64,000 nucleotides of DNA from JBDWFY01 sp039976075. GTDB taxonomy: Bacteria; Pseudomonadota; Alphaproteobacteria; Rhizobiales; Stappiaceae. The notes under the pieces are model-generated. The model was not told the DNA's origin. It worked only from the letters and a program-made list of their open reading frames with translations, and ran no database searches. Of this stretch, positions 9,359 through 18,629 are shown one piece after another; position 1 is the first letter of the stretch; every line of letters begins with the position of its first letter. The DNA is taken from NCBI GenBank assembly GCA_039976075.1, contig JBDWFY010000001.1, forward strand, positions 682,001 to 746,000. The letters are read 5' to 3'. The position numbers and the translations under genes are program-made.

Positions 9359-10570
9359 ATGACAGGGCAACCCAGAAAAATCGTCCATTGCGTGCGAGCC
9401 CCGATCGGCGGTATTTTTCGGCACATCGCAGATTTGGCGCTGGAACAAACGCGGCAGGGGCATCAGGTCGGGATTGTGTGCGACTCAACTTCCGGCGGGA
9501 CGTTTGAAGCTCAGCACATAGAACAGTTGTCACCCCACTTGGCCTTCGGCGTTGCGCGATTTCCGATGGCCAGACGCCTTACGCCAAGCGACATTGTTTC
9601 AACCTGGCGTCTTTACAGTCACATAAAGGCAATTCAACCGGATATCCTGCACGGACACGGAGCGAAGGGCGGCGCCTTTGCCCGCATGACCGGATCCTAT
9701 CTGCGAGCCAAAGGGTATAATGTCAAACGTATCTACTGCCCCCACGGTGGCAGCCTGCACTATGATCCAAAGAGTCTCAAGGGTACCGTATTCTTCGCCT
9801 TGGAACGGTTTCTCGGTCGGCTGTCTGATGGTCTGGTATTCGTCTGTGATTATGAACGAGACCGCTATTTCTCCTCAGTAGGCGCACCCTCCTCTCCCTA
9901 TAAAGTGGCCTACAACGGTCTTAGGAAAGAAGAATTCGAACCCGTCGAACTCGCCGCAGATGCTGCCGACTTCTCATGTATTGGCATGCAACGAGATCTG
10001 AAGGGCATGGATTTATTCATCCAGGCAATTGCAACACTCGCCAAAGAAGGTGCAGATATCCGGGCCAACCTCATTGGTGATGGACCAGATCATCAACGCT
10101 ACCGGCGAATGGTCCACGATTTAAACCTCACCCGGCATGTACAATTTCTCGACCCAATGCCAATCCGCAAAGCGTTTACGCTTTCAAAATGTGTCGTTGT
10201 TCCCTCTCGTGCAGAAGCGATGCCCTACATCGTTTTGGAAACTATCGCCGCGGGGCGACCGATTATCGCAACCAATGTCGGCGGCATTCCGGAAATTCTG
10301 GCTCAGCATGACCCTGCACTCATTGCTGCTGACAATCAGGAAGCGCTGACTGCAGCGCTGAGAGATTTCATTCTGCATCGGCAGGAACGAGCGGAACTAT
10401 CTCTGGATAGAAAGACAAGAATTGCCACGAAGTTCTCAGTCAACACGATGTCTCAAACGATAAGCGCATTCTACGACGAGCTCATCGAGCCGGGAAAAGA
10501 CCCGGTCCAACCTCAAAACCGGAAGGCAATTCCAGCTGCAGGCGCACTTTCGTCTGAAAACGGCAACTAG
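9359..10570 (+). CDS. Glycosyltransferase family 4 protein
   Basis: 403-residue GT-B fold glycosyltransferase, likely adding a sugar to the lipid-linked repeat unit on the cytoplasmic face. The N-terminal half has IVHCVRAPIGGIFRHI and DILHGHGAKGGAFAR. The C-terminal nucleotide-sugar domain has the E-x7-E motif (EAMPYIVLE) followed by GRPIIATNVGGIPEI. The sugar donor and linkage cannot be told from sequence. It is the only non-initiating glycosyltransferase in this locus. Confidence 0.9.
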   Translation: MTGQPRKIVHCVRAPIGGIFRHIADLALEQTRQGHQVGIVCDSTSGGTFEAQHIEQLSPHLAFGVARFPMARRLTPSDIVSTWRLYSHIKAIQPDILHGHGAKGGAFARMTGSYLRAKGYNVKRIYCPHGGSLHYDPKSLKGTVFFALERFLGRLSDGLVFVCDYERDRYFSSVGAPSSPYKVAYNGLRKEEFEPVELAADAADFSCIGMQRDLKGMDLFIQAIATLAKEGADIRANLIGDGPDHQRYRRMVHDLNLTRHVQFLDPMPIRKAFTLSKCVVVPSRAEAMPYIVLETIAAGRPIIATNVGGIPEILAQHDPALIAADNQEALTAALRDFILHRQERAELSLDRKTRIATKFSVNTMSQTISAFYDELIEPGKDPVQPQNRKAIPAAGALSSENGN

Positions 10571-10609
10571 GCCAACCGTCCGCCAAAATCTGAAAGCAAA
10601 GTACTCATC

Positions 10610-12184
10610 ATGGCAAAAGTACCCAAAAAAGGTGCGGTAGAACCCAAAATTCCTAGCGATGCTTTCGACTCCGCTCATGATCTTGAAGACTGGAATTCCG
10701 ATTCCAGGAATGAAGCATCAAGAATAGCCGCAGGGTCCATCTCCAAAGATGCATTGAATGTTGCGCGCCGGCTCAGACAGAAATCGATTTCCCATCAGGT
10801 CCTGATCGATAGCGTTCGTTTCGTTGAACTTTTGGCTGTTTTCGTTATCGGATTGGCTGGATACTTTGCTCTCGTGTACCCGGATGTTGCGGTGGCTTTT
10901 TACGTACCACCTCTGTTTGTTGCGCCATTTCTGGCAAGCATCATGATACAGGCGGCTGATGGATATCGTCTCCACTCTCTGGCAAATTTCGGTCCACGCA
11001 TTGGGCGCATCTTTGCGGCCTGGACAGCGGTTTTTGCCTTTTTTGCCGTTGCCCTCTTCTTTTTGAAGGTTGGCGATATCTATTCCCGTGCCTTTACCGC
11101 GACGTGGTTTGCCGGCGGGTTCTTGTTCTTCACCCTTTTCAGAGCTTTCCTTTCGTTCAAAATTCGAGGGTGGACGAAAGAAGGACGCTTGGAAAGGCGC
11201 GCGGTGATAGTCGGTGGAGGGGGTGCAGCCGCAGACCTCATTCGCGAACTGGAGGTCCAGCCGGGCAATGATATTCGCATTTGCGGCGTGTTTGATGATC
11301 GTGCCGATGATCGTTCTCCGGCGAGTGTTGCCGGATACCGAAAACTTGGCAACGTCAATGAGTTGGTGGATTTTGCGCGGGTTGCCGAAATCGACATGCT
11401 TATCGTTACGATTCCTCTGACCGCTGAAAAACGCGTGCTGGAACTGCTGAAAAAGCTATGGGTTCTTCCTGTTGATATTCACCTTTCCGCTCATACCGAC
11501 AAACTCAATTTCCAGTCACGCCGGTACACGTATGTCGGTAAAGTGCCGTTTGTCAGCATGCTCGACAAACCGATTGCCAATTGGAAATCGATCCAGAAAC
11601 GTTTTTTCGATCTGATTTTCGCATCCATAGCCCTGGTGGTTCTTTCTCCGTTGATGCTGGCAACGATGTTCGCCATCAGATGGGAAAGCAAAGGGCCGGT
11701 AATTTTCCGGCAGAAACGGCACGGTTTCAAGAACGAGATAATCGACGTTCTGAAATTCCGATCCATGTATCACGAAATGGCGGATCCGGATGCAAAGAGC
11801 GTTGTCACCAAAGGTGATCCTCGGGTGACCAGAGTCGGCCGTTTCATCCGAAAAACATCGATCGATGAACTGCCGCAGCTCATCAATGTTTTGAAAGGTG
11901 AACTTTCGCTCGTCGGACCCCGTCCCCATGCGGTGAATGCTCATACCGACAGCAAACTCTGGTGCGAAGTCGTCGATGGCTACTATGCACGCCATAAAGT
12001 AAAACCGGGTGTCACCGGCTGGGCTCAGATCAACGGCTGGAGAGGTGAAATCGATACACCGGACAAACTTCAGGCTCGCGTCGAACATGATGTCTATTAC
12101 ATAGAAAACTGGTCGATATTGCTTGATCTGAAAATATTGTTCCTGACACCATTCCGACTGCTCAATACAGAAAACGCTTACTGA
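10610..12184 (+). CDS. Undecaprenyl-phosphate sugar phosphotransferase (WcaJ/ExoY type)
   Basis: 524-residue polyprenyl-phosphate hexose-1-phosphate transferase that starts repeat-unit assembly by placing the first sugar on undecaprenyl phosphate. Four N-terminal membrane helices (about 70-190) are followed by a CoA-binding-like region (AVIVGGGGAAADLIREL) and the C-terminal catalytic domain with KFRSMYHEM, DELPQLINVLKGELSLVGPRPH and PGVTGWAQINGWRGE. This fits the undecaprenyl-phosphate glucose phosphotransferase group. The polymerase gene follows after two bases, so the two are probably one operon. Confidence 0.94.
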   Translation: MAKVPKKGAVEPKIPSDAFDSAHDLEDWNSDSRNEASRIAAGSISKDALNVARRLRQKSISHQVLIDSVRFVELLAVFVIGLAGYFALVYPDVAVAFYVPPLFVAPFLASIMIQAADGYRLHSLANFGPRIGRIFAAWTAVFAFFAVALFFLKVGDIYSRAFTATWFAGGFLFFTLFRAFLSFKIRGWTKEGRLERRAVIVGGGGAAADLIRELEVQPGNDIRICGVFDDRADDRSPASVAGYRKLGNVNELVDFARVAEIDMLIVTIPLTAEKRVLELLKKLWVLPVDIHLSAHTDKLNFQSRRYTYVGKVPFVSMLDKPIANWKSIQKRFFDLIFASIALVVLSPLMLATMFAIRWESKGPVIFRQKRHGFKNEIIDVLKFRSMYHEMADPDAKSVVTKGDPRVTRVGRFIRKTSIDELPQLINVLKGELSLVGPRPHAVNAHTDSKLWCEVVDGYYARHKVKPGVTGWAQINGWRGEIDTPDKLQARVEHDVYYIENWSILLDLKILFLTPFRLLNTENAY

Positions 12185-12186
12185 AT

Positions 12187-13476
12187 ATGCGAGATATCGG
12201 CACCAATGCGATCAGGCCTCCCATGTTGCTTTCGGGACAGCGGATTGGTGATTATACCATCGGTTTCTGCATCTTCATTAGTGGCTTCGTCATCCGTGAG
12301 CCAGCTCCTTACGATCTTGTGATGGTCGCGGTTATCGCAATCTGGGCTCTGTGCGGCCTTCGGATCAGGTCGGAAATTGGGCCGCTTACCGTCCTGTTCC
12401 TGCTGTACATGGCCGGCGGTTGTCTCGCGGTCACACAGGTGACGGCATGGGACAAGGCACCGCTCTATATGGCTGTTTCGGGGTTTCTGGTTCTGACATC
12501 GATCTTTTTTGCATCGATTGTCAGCGATCAGCCCAGTCGACTGGCATTGATTGAAAAGAGTTACATTGCCGCTGCCGTTGTGGTGTCGCTCATCGCGGTT
12601 CTGGCCTATTTCCGGCTTATTCCGGGTGCTGAAAACTTTATCCGGTACAGCAGAGCCATGGGGACTTTTCAGGACCCCAACGTGTATGGCCCTTTCTGCG
12701 TGTTGCCGACGATCTTCCTGTTCAGACGCATCCTCACTGGATCAGTCAGCAAAATTCTCCCGCTTCTGCCTTTATTCGGTATCATTATGCTCGGTATTTT
12801 CCTTGCCTTTTCAAGGGCGGCCTGGGGTTTGACCGCCTTTTCATTTCTTTTTGTATCACTGCTCACCTTTGTCAATGAAACCAATTCCCTCAAGCGGCTC
12901 AGGTTAATCGGCCTGGCCGTCGCCGGTTTGGTCATGCTGATCTTTCTCATTGCGTTTGCGCTCTCTCTTGATTCTGTTTCCTCTCTCTTTGCAGAGCGCG
13001 CAAAACTTGTTCAGGATTATGATGGCGGACACCTTGGCCGATTTGCTCGATTTGCGCTTGGGTTTGAATTGGTCATGCAAACACCACTGGGTATCGGACC
13101 GCTGGAATTCTGGAAGCTGTTTACGGAGGATCCGCACAATATCTATCTGAAGGGGTTCATCGCCTACGGATGGATAGGAGGCATATCCTACCTCATACTG
13201 GTTATCTGGACCCTTGCGGCGCTGTTTCCGCTTCTTTTCAAACCACGACCGTGGCAAAGCTACGCGGTGTGCGTGTTTGCAGTCCTGCTTGGCCATTGCA
13301 TGATTGGAATGATCATCGATACCGATCACTGGCGCCATGTCTATCTTTTATATGGTCTTGCATGGGGCATGATTGCGGCCGAAAAATTGTGGCAGAAAAA
13401 ACACCTCTCCCGGGGGATGCCAACGCACCAAAGAAATCGGCAAAATACCGCTCAGCCTCTTGCGAAGTATCTATGA
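12187..13476 (+). CDS. O-antigen ligase/Wzy-like polysaccharide polymerase
   Basis: 429-residue membrane protein with about ten to twelve hydrophobic segments and a larger periplasmic loop containing GIGPLEFWKLF and DPHNIYLKGF, the pattern of the Wzy_C/O-antigen ligase family. Given the adjacent initiating transferase, export protein and co-polymerase, a Wzy-type polymerase is more likely than a WaaL ligase. It starts two bases after the preceding stop. No Wzx flippase is found in the locus, so flipping must be encoded elsewhere. Confidence 0.82.
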   Translation: MRDIGTNAIRPPMLLSGQRIGDYTIGFCIFISGFVIREPAPYDLVMVAVIAIWALCGLRIRSEIGPLTVLFLLYMAGGCLAVTQVTAWDKAPLYMAVSGFLVLTSIFFASIVSDQPSRLALIEKSYIAAAVVVSLIAVLAYFRLIPGAENFIRYSRAMGTFQDPNVYGPFCVLPTIFLFRRILTGSVSKILPLLPLFGIIMLGIFLAFSRAAWGLTAFSFLFVSLLTFVNETNSLKRLRLIGLAVAGLVMLIFLIAFALSLDSVSSLFAERAKLVQDYDGGHLGRFARFALGFELVMQTPLGIGPLEFWKLFTEDPHNIYLKGFIAYGWIGGISYLILVIWTLAALFPLLFKPRPWQSYAVCVFAVLLGHCMIGMIIDTDHWRHVYLLYGLAWGMIAAEKLWQKKHLSRGMPTHQRNRQNTAQPLAKYL

Positions 13477-13530
13477 AGATTGTAGGTACACCATTGCTCT
13501 GCCGTATTGAGGTTGGAGCTCTGAGAGGTT

Positions 13531-13607
13531 CGGGCAGTAGCGCAGCCTGGTAGCGCACTTCACTGGGGGTGAAGGGGTCGTCAGTTCAAATCTGGCCTGC
13601 CCGACCA
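13531..13607 (+). tRNA. tRNA-Pro (GGG)
   Basis: A complete cloverleaf: acceptor CGGGCAG/CTGCCCG, D-stem GCGC/GCGC, anticodon stem CTTCA/TGAAG with loop CTGGGGG (anticodon GGG, Pro), T-stem GTCAG/CTGGC, discriminator A and encoded CCA at 13605-13607. Confidence 0.96.
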
Positions 13608-13924
13608 ATCAATTCAATATCTTAGCTTTCAAGAATAAAGCGTGCGCCGGTTCAATTGAACAGCGACACCCCAGTACACGTCCGAAGCCATCCAATTAAA
13701 TCCAACTGCTGTCAGGGTGGTTTCTTGAACCTTGGGTATGTGCCGTGGCGCATCGCTCCATTTGATACACTTCCTGACATCCTTTGGAGCCAGTTACTAT
13801 ACGATCGAACTACCGCAAGTATCAAAATAGTCTAACATTCGCGCATTCTAACGTTGTGGAAGAAATGAGCCTCAATCCAAGGAGTAATTGCATGCAATGA
13901 AATTGCAACCTATAGAAATTTCTC
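13608..13924. other. Intergenic stretch after tRNA-Pro; one perfect palindrome
   Basis: No convincing gene. The only clear structure is a perfect 12-base palindrome, GTTCAATTGAAC, at 13650-13661. Short open stretches exist but have no recognisable product or ribosome binding site. No duplicate of the tRNA 3' end was spotted that would mark an attachment site. Confidence 0.5.
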
Positions 13925-14329
13925 ATGATTACTCGCTTCGTCGCACTGATTTCAATTACTCTGTATTTTCACGCAGGGGCATTTGCTGGAACTGTTAATT
14001 CAAGTTGGGTTGAGGAGCGCAGGGCAAAGCACTTCGTTGTACTGATGAAAAAACAGGGATACGTACCCACAAAAATCGAATGCAGGCTTACTGGCTTCAA
14101 ATTTCGCGATCTCCAACTAAGGGTCACAGCACGGCCTATTCCTCCGAAATTCCGTGCTCATTCGTATCGCAACTCCGTGAGAAACGCTCAAAAAATAGAA
14201 GTCATCAGGCTTAAAGCGTGTCCGGAATGCAGTCGCAAACTCCAGGCTGACACCATTGATTATGTTCAACATCCAACCTCTAAAGCCTGGTGCATATGCA
14301 CCATACGCTCGCCTCTTCTTCCAAATTGA
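13925..14329 (+). CDS. Hypothetical small secreted protein
   Basis: 134-residue frame with a plausible signal peptide (MITRFVALISITLYFHAGAFAG), a basic middle and four cysteines in the mature part (two in CPEC, two in CIC). I do not recognise the family. There is no good ribosome binding site: AAGGAG at about 13879 is too far upstream. An overlapping minus-strand frame (14117-14830) competes for the same DNA. Call it tentative; the surrounding kilobase has weak coding character. Confidence 0.4.
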   Translation: MITRFVALISITLYFHAGAFAGTVNSSWVEERRAKHFVVLMKKQGYVPTKIECRLTGFKFRDLQLRVTARPIPPKFRAHSYRNSVRNAQKIEVIRLKACPECSRKLQADTIDYVQHPTSKAWCICTIRSPLLPN

Positions 14330-14796
14330 TACGTCAACATCTTGGTGATCAACCAACAGGTCAGCCAAACCATCCTCCGGAATTATAAAGAGGTACTGTG
14401 GAAGTTCGATAAAATGAGTGTCACAACAGAGATCGGTCCTCGCACGGTGTTTGTCACTCGATGACGGGACTTTTGTCAGATGAACAAGTCGCACTGACCG
14501 GGGGCGCCGCAAAACGAATTTCTCAACAAAGCGGTTCCATATTCTACCGTAACTCAACATGTTACGGACATTTCGTGGAAGCTTCCCGCGGATGGTTTGC
14601 ACGCGGCCGGACGATCGTTTTTGAGCCAGAACTATCCGGGTGCGACGAACAAATTCAGTCCCGCAAAATCCAACCCGTTTAGCGATTTTCAGGGGTAGAA
14701 TGCGACTAGTTCGGCGCAACGGCAGGGTAAATTCTGTCGCTGCATCAGTCCTCCCTGGTGTGCATGAGGGTGACCCAAAAGACGTTGCAATACAGC
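14330..14796. other. Unassigned stretch with low coding character
   Basis: Contains only low-quality frames: a 73-residue plus frame at 14461 and part of an Arg-rich 237-residue minus frame (14117-14830). Neither has a recognisable domain, ribosome binding site or operon partner. It may be decayed sequence next to tRNA-Pro. Confidence 0.4.
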
Positions 14797-15186
14797 TCAC
14801 TCGCTCGCAAGATCTCTGATAATCGGGCAATTGGGACGCTCGTCACCTTGACAATTTTCGGCCAAATGTTCCAGCGTTCGGGCCATCGATTCCAGTTCGT
14901 TGATCTTGGATCGAAGTTCCTTGATATGATCAACGGCCATTGCTTTGACCTCTGAACTCGCGCGGTCACGGTCCTGCCAAAGCGCAATCAACTTGCTTAT
15001 TTGTTCGATGGAGAAACCAAGGTCGCGACACCGCCGAACGAATTTCAGAATATGAATGTCATTCTCTTGATAGACACGATAACCGGCTTCAGTGCGCACA
15101 ACCGCCTCAATCAAGCCGATTGACTCATAGTACCGGATCATTTTGGCGGATACGTTTGAGGCGGAAGCCGCTTGGCCGATGTTCAT
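14797..15186 (-). CDS. hmrR: MerR-family Cu(I)-responsive regulator (HmrR/CueR type)
   Basis: 129-residue MerR regulator. It has the N-terminal helix-turn-helix MNIGQAASASNVSAKMIRYYE, a dimerisation helix rich in Leu and charged residues, and the C-terminal metal loop ENCQGDERPNCPI with two cysteines eight apart, the signature of Cu(I)/Ag(I) sensors CueR/HmrR. The start at 15186 gives the standard N-terminus; the frame extends 20 residues further upstream without similarity. Such regulators normally control a copper P-type ATPase or chaperone, but none is in this window. Confidence 0.9.
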   Translation of the reverse strand: MNIGQAASASNVSAKMIRYYESIGLIEAVVRTEAGYRVYQENDIHILKFVRRCRDLGFSIEQISKLIALWQDRDRASSEVKAMAVDHIKELRSKINELESMARTLEHLAENCQGDERPNCPIIRDLASE

Positions 15187-15297
15187 TATTCCATCCAGCC
15201 TCCATACAGATGGTACACAGATACCGCTCGGCTCACTTGTGCACAAACTTCAGTATTGGTTCAATTGTCGAAGCGATCGAGCGTTCGGTACAACCTG

Positions 15298-15960
15298 TCA
15301 GCGCGCCTGATCAAGCACCCGCTTGCACTCGAGGAGTTCAAACAGTGTTCCCTGCAGTCGTCTGATATCCTCCTTCGACAGGTTGACATCGAAGCGGTGC
15401 TCTCGATCTTTTCGACTTTCATCACGCAGACGACCAATAAACCCGAAGGGCGATCTACCGCTCGCCGCCGCGACGTCATCGTCCGACAGGACATCCCGTG
15501 GCCGTTCACCGAGGTCATCCATCAGACCGGCGACATCTTCCGGTTTTTCGGAGACGATGGGAGGTTTGTCCTCTTCCTCCGCCGCATCCGGTCCTGGGTC
15601 GCCCAAGGCCCGCGCCACAGAATTACTGATGTCTTTTGAGGTTTGTTCGGGAAGCTCTGCATCCGCAAGGTAGTCGTCCGCATCATCACGCCAAACGGCC
15701 ATGACATATCGCACACCTTGCTCCTTGAGGATCCGCTGAACACCTTTGATTGTGTAGCCGTCACCATAAAGCAAGTGTCGAATACCACGCAGCAAATCGA
15801 CATCATCTGGCCGATAGTATCGCCGGCCTCCGCCACGCTTCAGAGGTTTGATTTGGGAGAATCTCGTTTCCCAAAAGCGAAGTACATGTTGCGGGAGATC
15901 CAAGTCTTCCGCAGCTTCACTTATGGTCCGAAACGCTTCAGGGCTCTTTTCTATTGTCAT
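15298..15960 (-). CDS. MerR-family transcriptional regulator of the ihfA-linked type
   Basis: 220-residue protein with an N-terminal MerR helix-turn-helix (FRTISEAAEDLDLPQHVLRFWE, GGGRRYYRPDDVDLLRGI) and a long, acidic, low-complexity C-terminal half ending in a basic helix (EDIRRLQGTLFELLECKRVL). The metal-binding cysteines of classic MerR sensors are absent. It lies directly downstream of ihfA, with plsX and fabH further upstream, an arrangement conserved in many Alphaproteobacteria. The regulon is unknown. Confidence 0.88.
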   Translation of the reverse strand: MTIEKSPEAFRTISEAAEDLDLPQHVLRFWETRFSQIKPLKRGGGRRYYRPDDVDLLRGIRHLLYGDGYTIKGVQRILKEQGVRYVMAVWRDDADDYLADAELPEQTSKDISNSVARALGDPGPDAAEEEDKPPIVSEKPEDVAGLMDDLGERPRDVLSDDDVAAASGRSPFGFIGRLRDESRKDREHRFDVNLSKEDIRRLQGTLFELLECKRVLDQAR

Positions 15961-15997
15961 AGATCACAAGCTGATTTCAGTTGCATTCAGCAACAGC

Positions 15998-16309
15998 CTA
16001 GAGAGAGTCGCTGATCAGTGCATCATTGATCTTTTGTTTTAAAACGTTACTCGGCTTGAAAACCATGACCCGTCGGGGAGAAATCGGAACTTCTTCACCC
16101 GTTTTGGGATTTCTACCAATACGTTCGCCCTTTGATCGCACCACAAATGATCCAAAAGAAGAAAGTTTGACCGCTTCGCCCCGTGTCAACGTGTTGGAAA
16201 TTTCAGAAAGCACCATTTCGACCAACTCCGCAGACTCGCTGCGCGATAGCCCAACCTTCTGATACACCGCTTCACAGAGGTCGGCTCTAGTGATGGTTCT
16301 ACCTCCCAT
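15998..16309 (-). CDS. ihfA: Integration host factor subunit alpha
   Basis: 103-residue DNA-bending protein that pairs with IHF-beta. It begins with the typical TITRADLCEAVYQKVGLSRSES, and the beta-arm region reads GRNPKTGEEVPISPRRVMVFKPSNVLK. The ISPRR stretch favours IHF-alpha over HU. It is followed 38 bases later by the MerR gene and preceded by fabH, as in related genomes. In sigma-54 regulation IHF helps loop DNA, relevant to the glnB promoter further along. Confidence 0.94.
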   Translation of the reverse strand: MGGRTITRADLCEAVYQKVGLSRSESAELVEMVLSEISNTLTRGEAVKLSSFGSFVVRSKGERIGRNPKTGEEVPISPRRVMVFKPSNVLKQKINDALISDSL

Positions 16310-16440
16310 GCCGCTCCCCTTATTTTCCGCCCGTAAAAAAAATAAATGTCTAAGATCAAGACGATATGCTTTTGCATGTCGCCGGTCAACAGGTCTGAGA
16401 CGGAATCTGTTTTTTTATGGAATGGCAGTGATTGGGCAGC

Positions 16441-17418
16441 TTACCAGCGCACGAGGGCGGAGCCCCAGGTGAAACCGCCTCCCATCGCCTCAAGCATGAC
16501 CAGGTCGCCTTTTTTGATACGGCCGTCTTTCAGGGCCACATCCAAAGCGAGCGGTATTGACGCAGCGGACGTATTGCCGTGCTTGGCGACAGTAACCACG
16601 ACCTTCTCGTTAGGAATTTTCAGTTTTTTGGCGCTGGCGTCTATTATGCGTTTGTTGGCCTGATGAGGCACGAACCAATCCAGGTCATCAGAACCAGTAC
16701 CTGTCGCGGCAAAGGCGTCTTCGATCACGTCTGTGATCATTCCTACGGCGTGTTTGAAAACTTCCCGCCCTTCCATTCTCAAATGGCCGGTAGTCTGCGT
16801 GGAAGAAGGTCCCCCGTCCACATAGAGCTTTTCTTTGTGCCGACCGTCAGAACGCAAATGACAAGAGAGTATTCCCCGCTCGGAGACACTTCCATCGCTT
16901 TCACGGGCTTCGAGTACGACAGCCCCTGCTCCATCTCCGAAAAGAACGCATGTGGTTCGATCTTCCCAATCCAGAATTCGTGAGAAGGTTTCAGCACCGA
17001 TCACCAGTGCGCGCTTTGCCAGACCGCCTCTGAGATAGGCATCTGCAGTGGTCAAGCCATAAATGAAGCCTGAGCAAACCGCCTGGACATCAAACGCAAA
17101 TCCGTGAGTAATACCAAGACGCGCCTGTATCGTAACAGCGGTTGCAGGGAACGTGTTGTCAGGTGTCGATGTGGCCAGAACGATCAGATCGATGTCCTGT
17201 GCGTCGAGGCCGGCATCCGCAAGCGCATTGACTGCCGCATTGAAACCCAAATCAGATGTCAGCTCTGCCGCCGCCGCAACACGTCTTTCAGTGATTCCGG
17301 TCCTCTGGACTATCCACTCGTCGGTTGTATCGACGATTTTTTCCAGTTCGGCATTTGTGAGGATTTTTTCCGGCAAATAGCTGCCGCATCCCAGAATCAC
17401 GGATCGTGTCGTGCTCAC
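16441..17418 (-). CDS. fabH: 3-oxoacyl-ACP synthase III
   Basis: 325-residue ketoacyl-ACP synthase III that condenses acetyl-CoA with malonyl-ACP to start type II fatty acid synthesis. The catalytic triad is visible: Cys in AVCSGFIYGL, His in VPHQANKRIID, Asn in KHGNTSAASIP. The GTG start overlaps the plsX stop (GTGA), so the two are translationally coupled. Confidence 0.96.
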   Translation of the reverse strand: MSTTRSVILGCGSYLPEKILTNAELEKIVDTTDEWIVQRTGITERRVAAAAELTSDLGFNAAVNALADAGLDAQDIDLIVLATSTPDNTFPATAVTIQARLGITHGFAFDVQAVCSGFIYGLTTADAYLRGGLAKRALVIGAETFSRILDWEDRTTCVLFGDGAGAVVLEARESDGSVSERGILSCHLRSDGRHKEKLYVDGGPSSTQTTGHLRMEGREVFKHAVGMITDVIEDAFAATGTGSDDLDWFVPHQANKRIIDASAKKLKIPNEKVVVTVAKHGNTSAASIPLALDVALKDGRIKKGDLVMLEAMGGGFTWGSALVRW

Positions 17419-18479
17419 TGTGCACCTGTGTCTTGTTCCGCTGCGGCCAGAAGACCTCCACGGTGATAGTGCACAAGGTCTTGTGCGATTTTGTGGATAA
17501 GTTCGTTACGCACCATGTCGTATGCAAGCTCTACCGCTGAGGCAAATCCCTCTCCATCGGTGCCGCCATGGCTTTTTATCACAATCCCGTTCAAACCCAG
17601 AAAAACACCCCCGTTGAGATTTCGGGGATCCATTTTCTGGCGCAAACGATCAAACGCACCTTTAGCCAGTACGTAGCCGATTTTTGCCCGAACTGTGCGC
17701 TGCATGGCGGAACGCAGGTAGCTGCCAATCTGTTTTGCCGTGCCTTCAGCAGTTTTCAGGGCGATATTTCCCGCGAATCCCTCAGTAACAACGACATCGA
17801 CAGTTCCCTGCCCGACATCATCACCTTCGACAAATCCGGCGTATTTAAGCGATGGCAAATCCGCGTCCCGCAACAATCTGCCTGCCGTGCGGACTTCCTC
17901 CAACCCTTTGACTTCTTCGACCCCGATATTGAGTAGTCCCACTGTCGGTCTCTGAACGCCAAACAGTGCCCGGGCCATGGCGCCACCCAGAATGGAGAAG
18001 TCGATCAGTTGCTGGGCATCTGCACCAATGGTTGCGCCCACATCAAGAACAACGGATTCGCCCCGCAACGTCGGCCAGATTGCAGCAATTGCCGGTCGAT
18101 CAATATTTGCCATTGTTCGGAGGCAGAACTTGGACATGGCCATCAACGCCCCGGTGTTTCCGGCGGAAACCGCGACACCCGCATCTCCATTTTTGACGGC
18201 TTCAATTGAGCGCCACATGCTGGAGCGCCACCGCCCCTGCCGCAGAGCCTGGCTCGGTTTGTCGTCCATATTGACGGACACATCGCAATGATGAAATACG
18301 GAGGATGCCTTGAGCCTGGGGTAATCGGCCAACATCGGCAGAGCGATTTTTTCGTTGCCATACAGCAGAAATTCAATGTCCGGCCGCCGCTCCAGCGCAA
18401 TCTCCGCCCCGGCCAAAACGATTCCGGGAGCGTTATCACCGCCCATCACATCCAATGAAATTCGTACCGCTTTTGCCAT
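17415..18479 (-). CDS. plsX: Phosphate acyltransferase PlsX
   Basis: 354-residue enzyme that converts acyl-ACP to acyl-phosphate, feeding phospholipid synthesis through PlsY. The N-terminus (ISLDVMGGDNAPG) and the segments AVSAGNTGALMA, ALFGVQRPTVGLLNIG and VVTEGFAGNIALKTAEG are family signatures. Length is normal. It sits between the DUF177 gene and fabH in the conserved lipid-synthesis order. Confidence 0.96.
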   Translation of the reverse strand: MAKAVRISLDVMGGDNAPGIVLAGAEIALERRPDIEFLLYGNEKIALPMLADYPRLKASSVFHHCDVSVNMDDKPSQALRQGRWRSSMWRSIEAVKNGDAGVAVSAGNTGALMAMSKFCLRTMANIDRPAIAAIWPTLRGESVVLDVGATIGADAQQLIDFSILGGAMARALFGVQRPTVGLLNIGVEEVKGLEEVRTAGRLLRDADLPSLKYAGFVEGDDVGQGTVDVVVTEGFAGNIALKTAEGTAKQIGSYLRSAMQRTVRAKIGYVLAKGAFDRLRQKMDPRNLNGGVFLGLNGIVIKSHGGTDGEGFASAVELAYDMVRNELIHKIAQDLVHYHRGGLLAAAEQDTGAQ

Positions 18480-18629
18480 GTGGCTTTTCGCCAGACCCTT
18501 GTATCAGTTTCGTCGACCAGTCGTTTGACGGCCTGCAATTATCGGCAACCAGTCCGGGAACATAACGTTTTCATGCGCTGTGACAACCGTTTTCTCGTTC
18601 CTACCCACAAAGGGGTAAAAGTCCGCCAA

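Noticed and set aside
11516..12088. 190-residue minus frame
   Set aside because: Lies entirely inside the WcaJ-type transferase gene, whose catalytic motifs are unambiguous.
14117..14830. 237-residue minus-strand frame
   Set aside because: Arg-rich, no recognisable domain, no ribosome binding site, and it overlaps a plus frame with a signal peptide; probably chance.
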